Assembly: GCA_902797195.1 (NCBI GenBank)
Contig: CADBRY010000044.1
Span: 1 to 15,515, forward strand
From: an uncultured Eubacteriales bacterium
Lineage (GTDB): Bacteria > Bacillota > Clostridia > Peptostreptococcales > Anaerovoracaceae
DNA: 15,515 nucleotides
Direction: 5' to 3'
This document shows positions 14,667 to 15,515 of this stretch, piece after piece. The position numbers and the translations under genes are program-made. The stretch's first letter is position 1. Every line of letters begins with the position of its first letter. The notes beneath the pieces were generated by a model. The model was given only the letters and a program-made list of their open reading frames with translations, made no database searches and was not told where the DNA came from.

Positions 14667-14718
14667 TCAGAATTATTGGTAAAAGAACAGACCGGAAAAA
14701 ATTAAGGAGGAAATGCAA

Positions 14719-15515
14719 ATGAAAAAAGGTAATCCGTTCGGAACACACAGAGTTATCTCACCAAAGGGAATCCTGCCACAGCCGGCAGACGTGATCGACA
14801 ACACCATGGAGATCTATGATAACGAAGTCCTGATCGACGTTATCACCCTTAACATCGATTCCGCATCTTTTACCGAGATAGTAAAGAGAGTGTGCGACGG
14901 CAAGAAGCCTGTTGACATTGAGGGCGACGAGGCCGAGATGAACAAAGTCAAGGATAAGATGAAGGAAATCGTTGCCAACGCAGGAAAGCACAAGAACCCC
15001 TGGACAGGATCCGGCGGAATGCTTATCGGAACGGTTAAGGAAATCGGACCCGAGTACAAGGGCGACCTTAAGGTTGGGGACAAGATCGCAACTCTGGTAT
15101 CCCTCTCTCTTACCCCTCTTGTAATAGAAGAAATTCACGAAATGAGACCTGCGATCGATCAGGTGGATATTACGGGACAGGCCATACTCTTCCAGAGCGG
15201 CATCTATGCAAAGCTTCCTGAAGACATGCCTCAGGGTCTGGCACTTTCCGCACTGGACGTTGCAGGCGCTCCCGCACAGGCAGCCAAGCTTACACGCCCC
15301 GGAGATACAGTGCTGGTAATCGGAGGAGGCGGAAAATCCGGACTCCTTTGCCTTTACGAAGCCAAGAAGATGGCCGGAGTCACCGGTAAAGTCATCTGCG
15401 CAGCAGGTTCACAGAAGTCGGAAGACAGAGCGAGAAAGCTGGACCTTGCGGATGAATACTTCCACATGGATGCTACCGATGCAGTGGGCATGTATGAGAA
15501 GATCATGGAACTCAC
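14719..15515 (+). CDS. kdd: L-erythro-3,5-diaminohexanoate dehydrogenase, 5' part (cut by window end)
   Basis: Kdd oxidatively deaminates L-erythro-3,5-diaminohexanoate to 3-keto-5-aminohexanoate with NAD(P)+ in the lysine fermentation pathway. About 265 residues are present and the frame is open at the window end. The N-terminal part (GTHRVISPKGILP, then DSASFTEI) and the Rossmann segment TVLVIGGGGKSGLL (GGGGKSG at 202-208) fit the family. ATG 14719 is preferred over the in-frame ATG 14713 because AAGGAGG at 14704-14710 is 8 nt away. The gene is controlled by the sigma-54 promoter at 14650-14666. Its product is a paralogue of the sensor domain of the activator upstream. Other pathway genes probably follow, but they are outside the window. 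Confidence 0.92.
   Translation, partial: MKKGNPFGTHRVISPKGILPQPADVIDNTMEIYDNEVLIDVITLNIDSASFTEIVKRVCDGKKPVDIEGDEAEMNKVKDKMKEIVANAGKHKNPWTGSGGMLIGTVKEIGPEYKGDLKVGDKIATLVSLSLTPLVIEEIHEMRPAIDQVDITGQAILFQSGIYAKLPEDMPQGLALSALDVAGAPAQAAKLTRPGDTVLVIGGGGKSGLLCLYEAKKMAGVTGKVICAAGSQKSEDRARKLDLADEYFHMDATDAVGMYEKIMEL

Noticed and set aside
14758..15138. 126-codon minus-strand frame opposite kdd
   Set aside because: Antisense shadow of a clearly recognisable kdd gene.
1..15515. CRISPR array, insertion sequence, prophage, tRNA or rRNA genes
   Set aside because: No regularly spaced repeats, transposase or integrase motifs, or tRNA/rRNA-like sequences were seen on either strand.

Overview
The window looks like chromosomal DNA of an anaerobic, amino-acid-fermenting member of the Bacillota, class Clostridia. 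The main reasons are an HrcA/CIRCE-controlled clpB, a DUF5685 gene followed by a J-domain gene, strong AAGGAGG-type ribosome binding sites, heavy use of AGA/AGG and ATA codons, and the start of a lysine-fermentation locus (kal and kdd) under sigma-54 control. A family XIII/Anaerovoracaceae-like organism is possible, but the sequence alone cannot fix genus. I see no mobile element, CRISPR array, rRNA or tRNA gene.

Layout. (1) 1-138: clpB control region, with a perfect CIRCE operator, a consensus-like promoter and a leader segment that can pair with the clpB Shine-Dalgarno sequence. (2) 139-2730: clpB on the + strand. (3) 2727-6098: a tightly packed minus-strand operon, read as EAL-domain membrane protein, then DUF5685 protein, then J-domain protein with a cysteine-rich tail. 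It converges on clpB with overlapping stop codons. (4) 6203-7579: CCA tRNA nucleotidyltransferase on the + strand. It converges, with a 4-bp gap, on a minus-strand pair (7584-9877): a secreted Ig-like/NlpC-P60-like protein followed by a DUF815 ATPase. (5) 10043-11753: an XpaC-like membrane protein overlapping rluB, closed by a terminator at 11762-11791 that also serves the convergent kal gene. (6) 11821-15515: the lysine-fermentation regulatory locus. It holds kal (minus), a sigma-54 activator gene (plus) and the 5' part of kdd (plus, cut by the window end).

The most interesting part is region 6. The activator has no receiver or PAS domain. Its first ~350 residues resemble L-erythro-3,5-diaminohexanoate dehydrogenase (Kdd), the enzyme encoded next door, but the glycine-rich dinucleotide motif is destroyed. 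It therefore looks like a catabolic enzyme turned into a metabolite sensor and fused to an AAA+ sigma-54 activator with a C-terminal HTH. Both kal and kdd have excellent -24/-12 promoters, and each is preceded by the same 18-bp palindrome in the same orientation relative to its promoter. These features together suggest a self-contained circuit: a pathway intermediate binds the enzyme-derived sensor, the sensor binds the palindrome, and sigma-54 RNA polymerase transcribes kal and kdd (with whatever lies downstream of kdd). The copy at 12286-12303 also lies just after a possible sigma-70 start for the regulator gene, so autoregulation is plausible.
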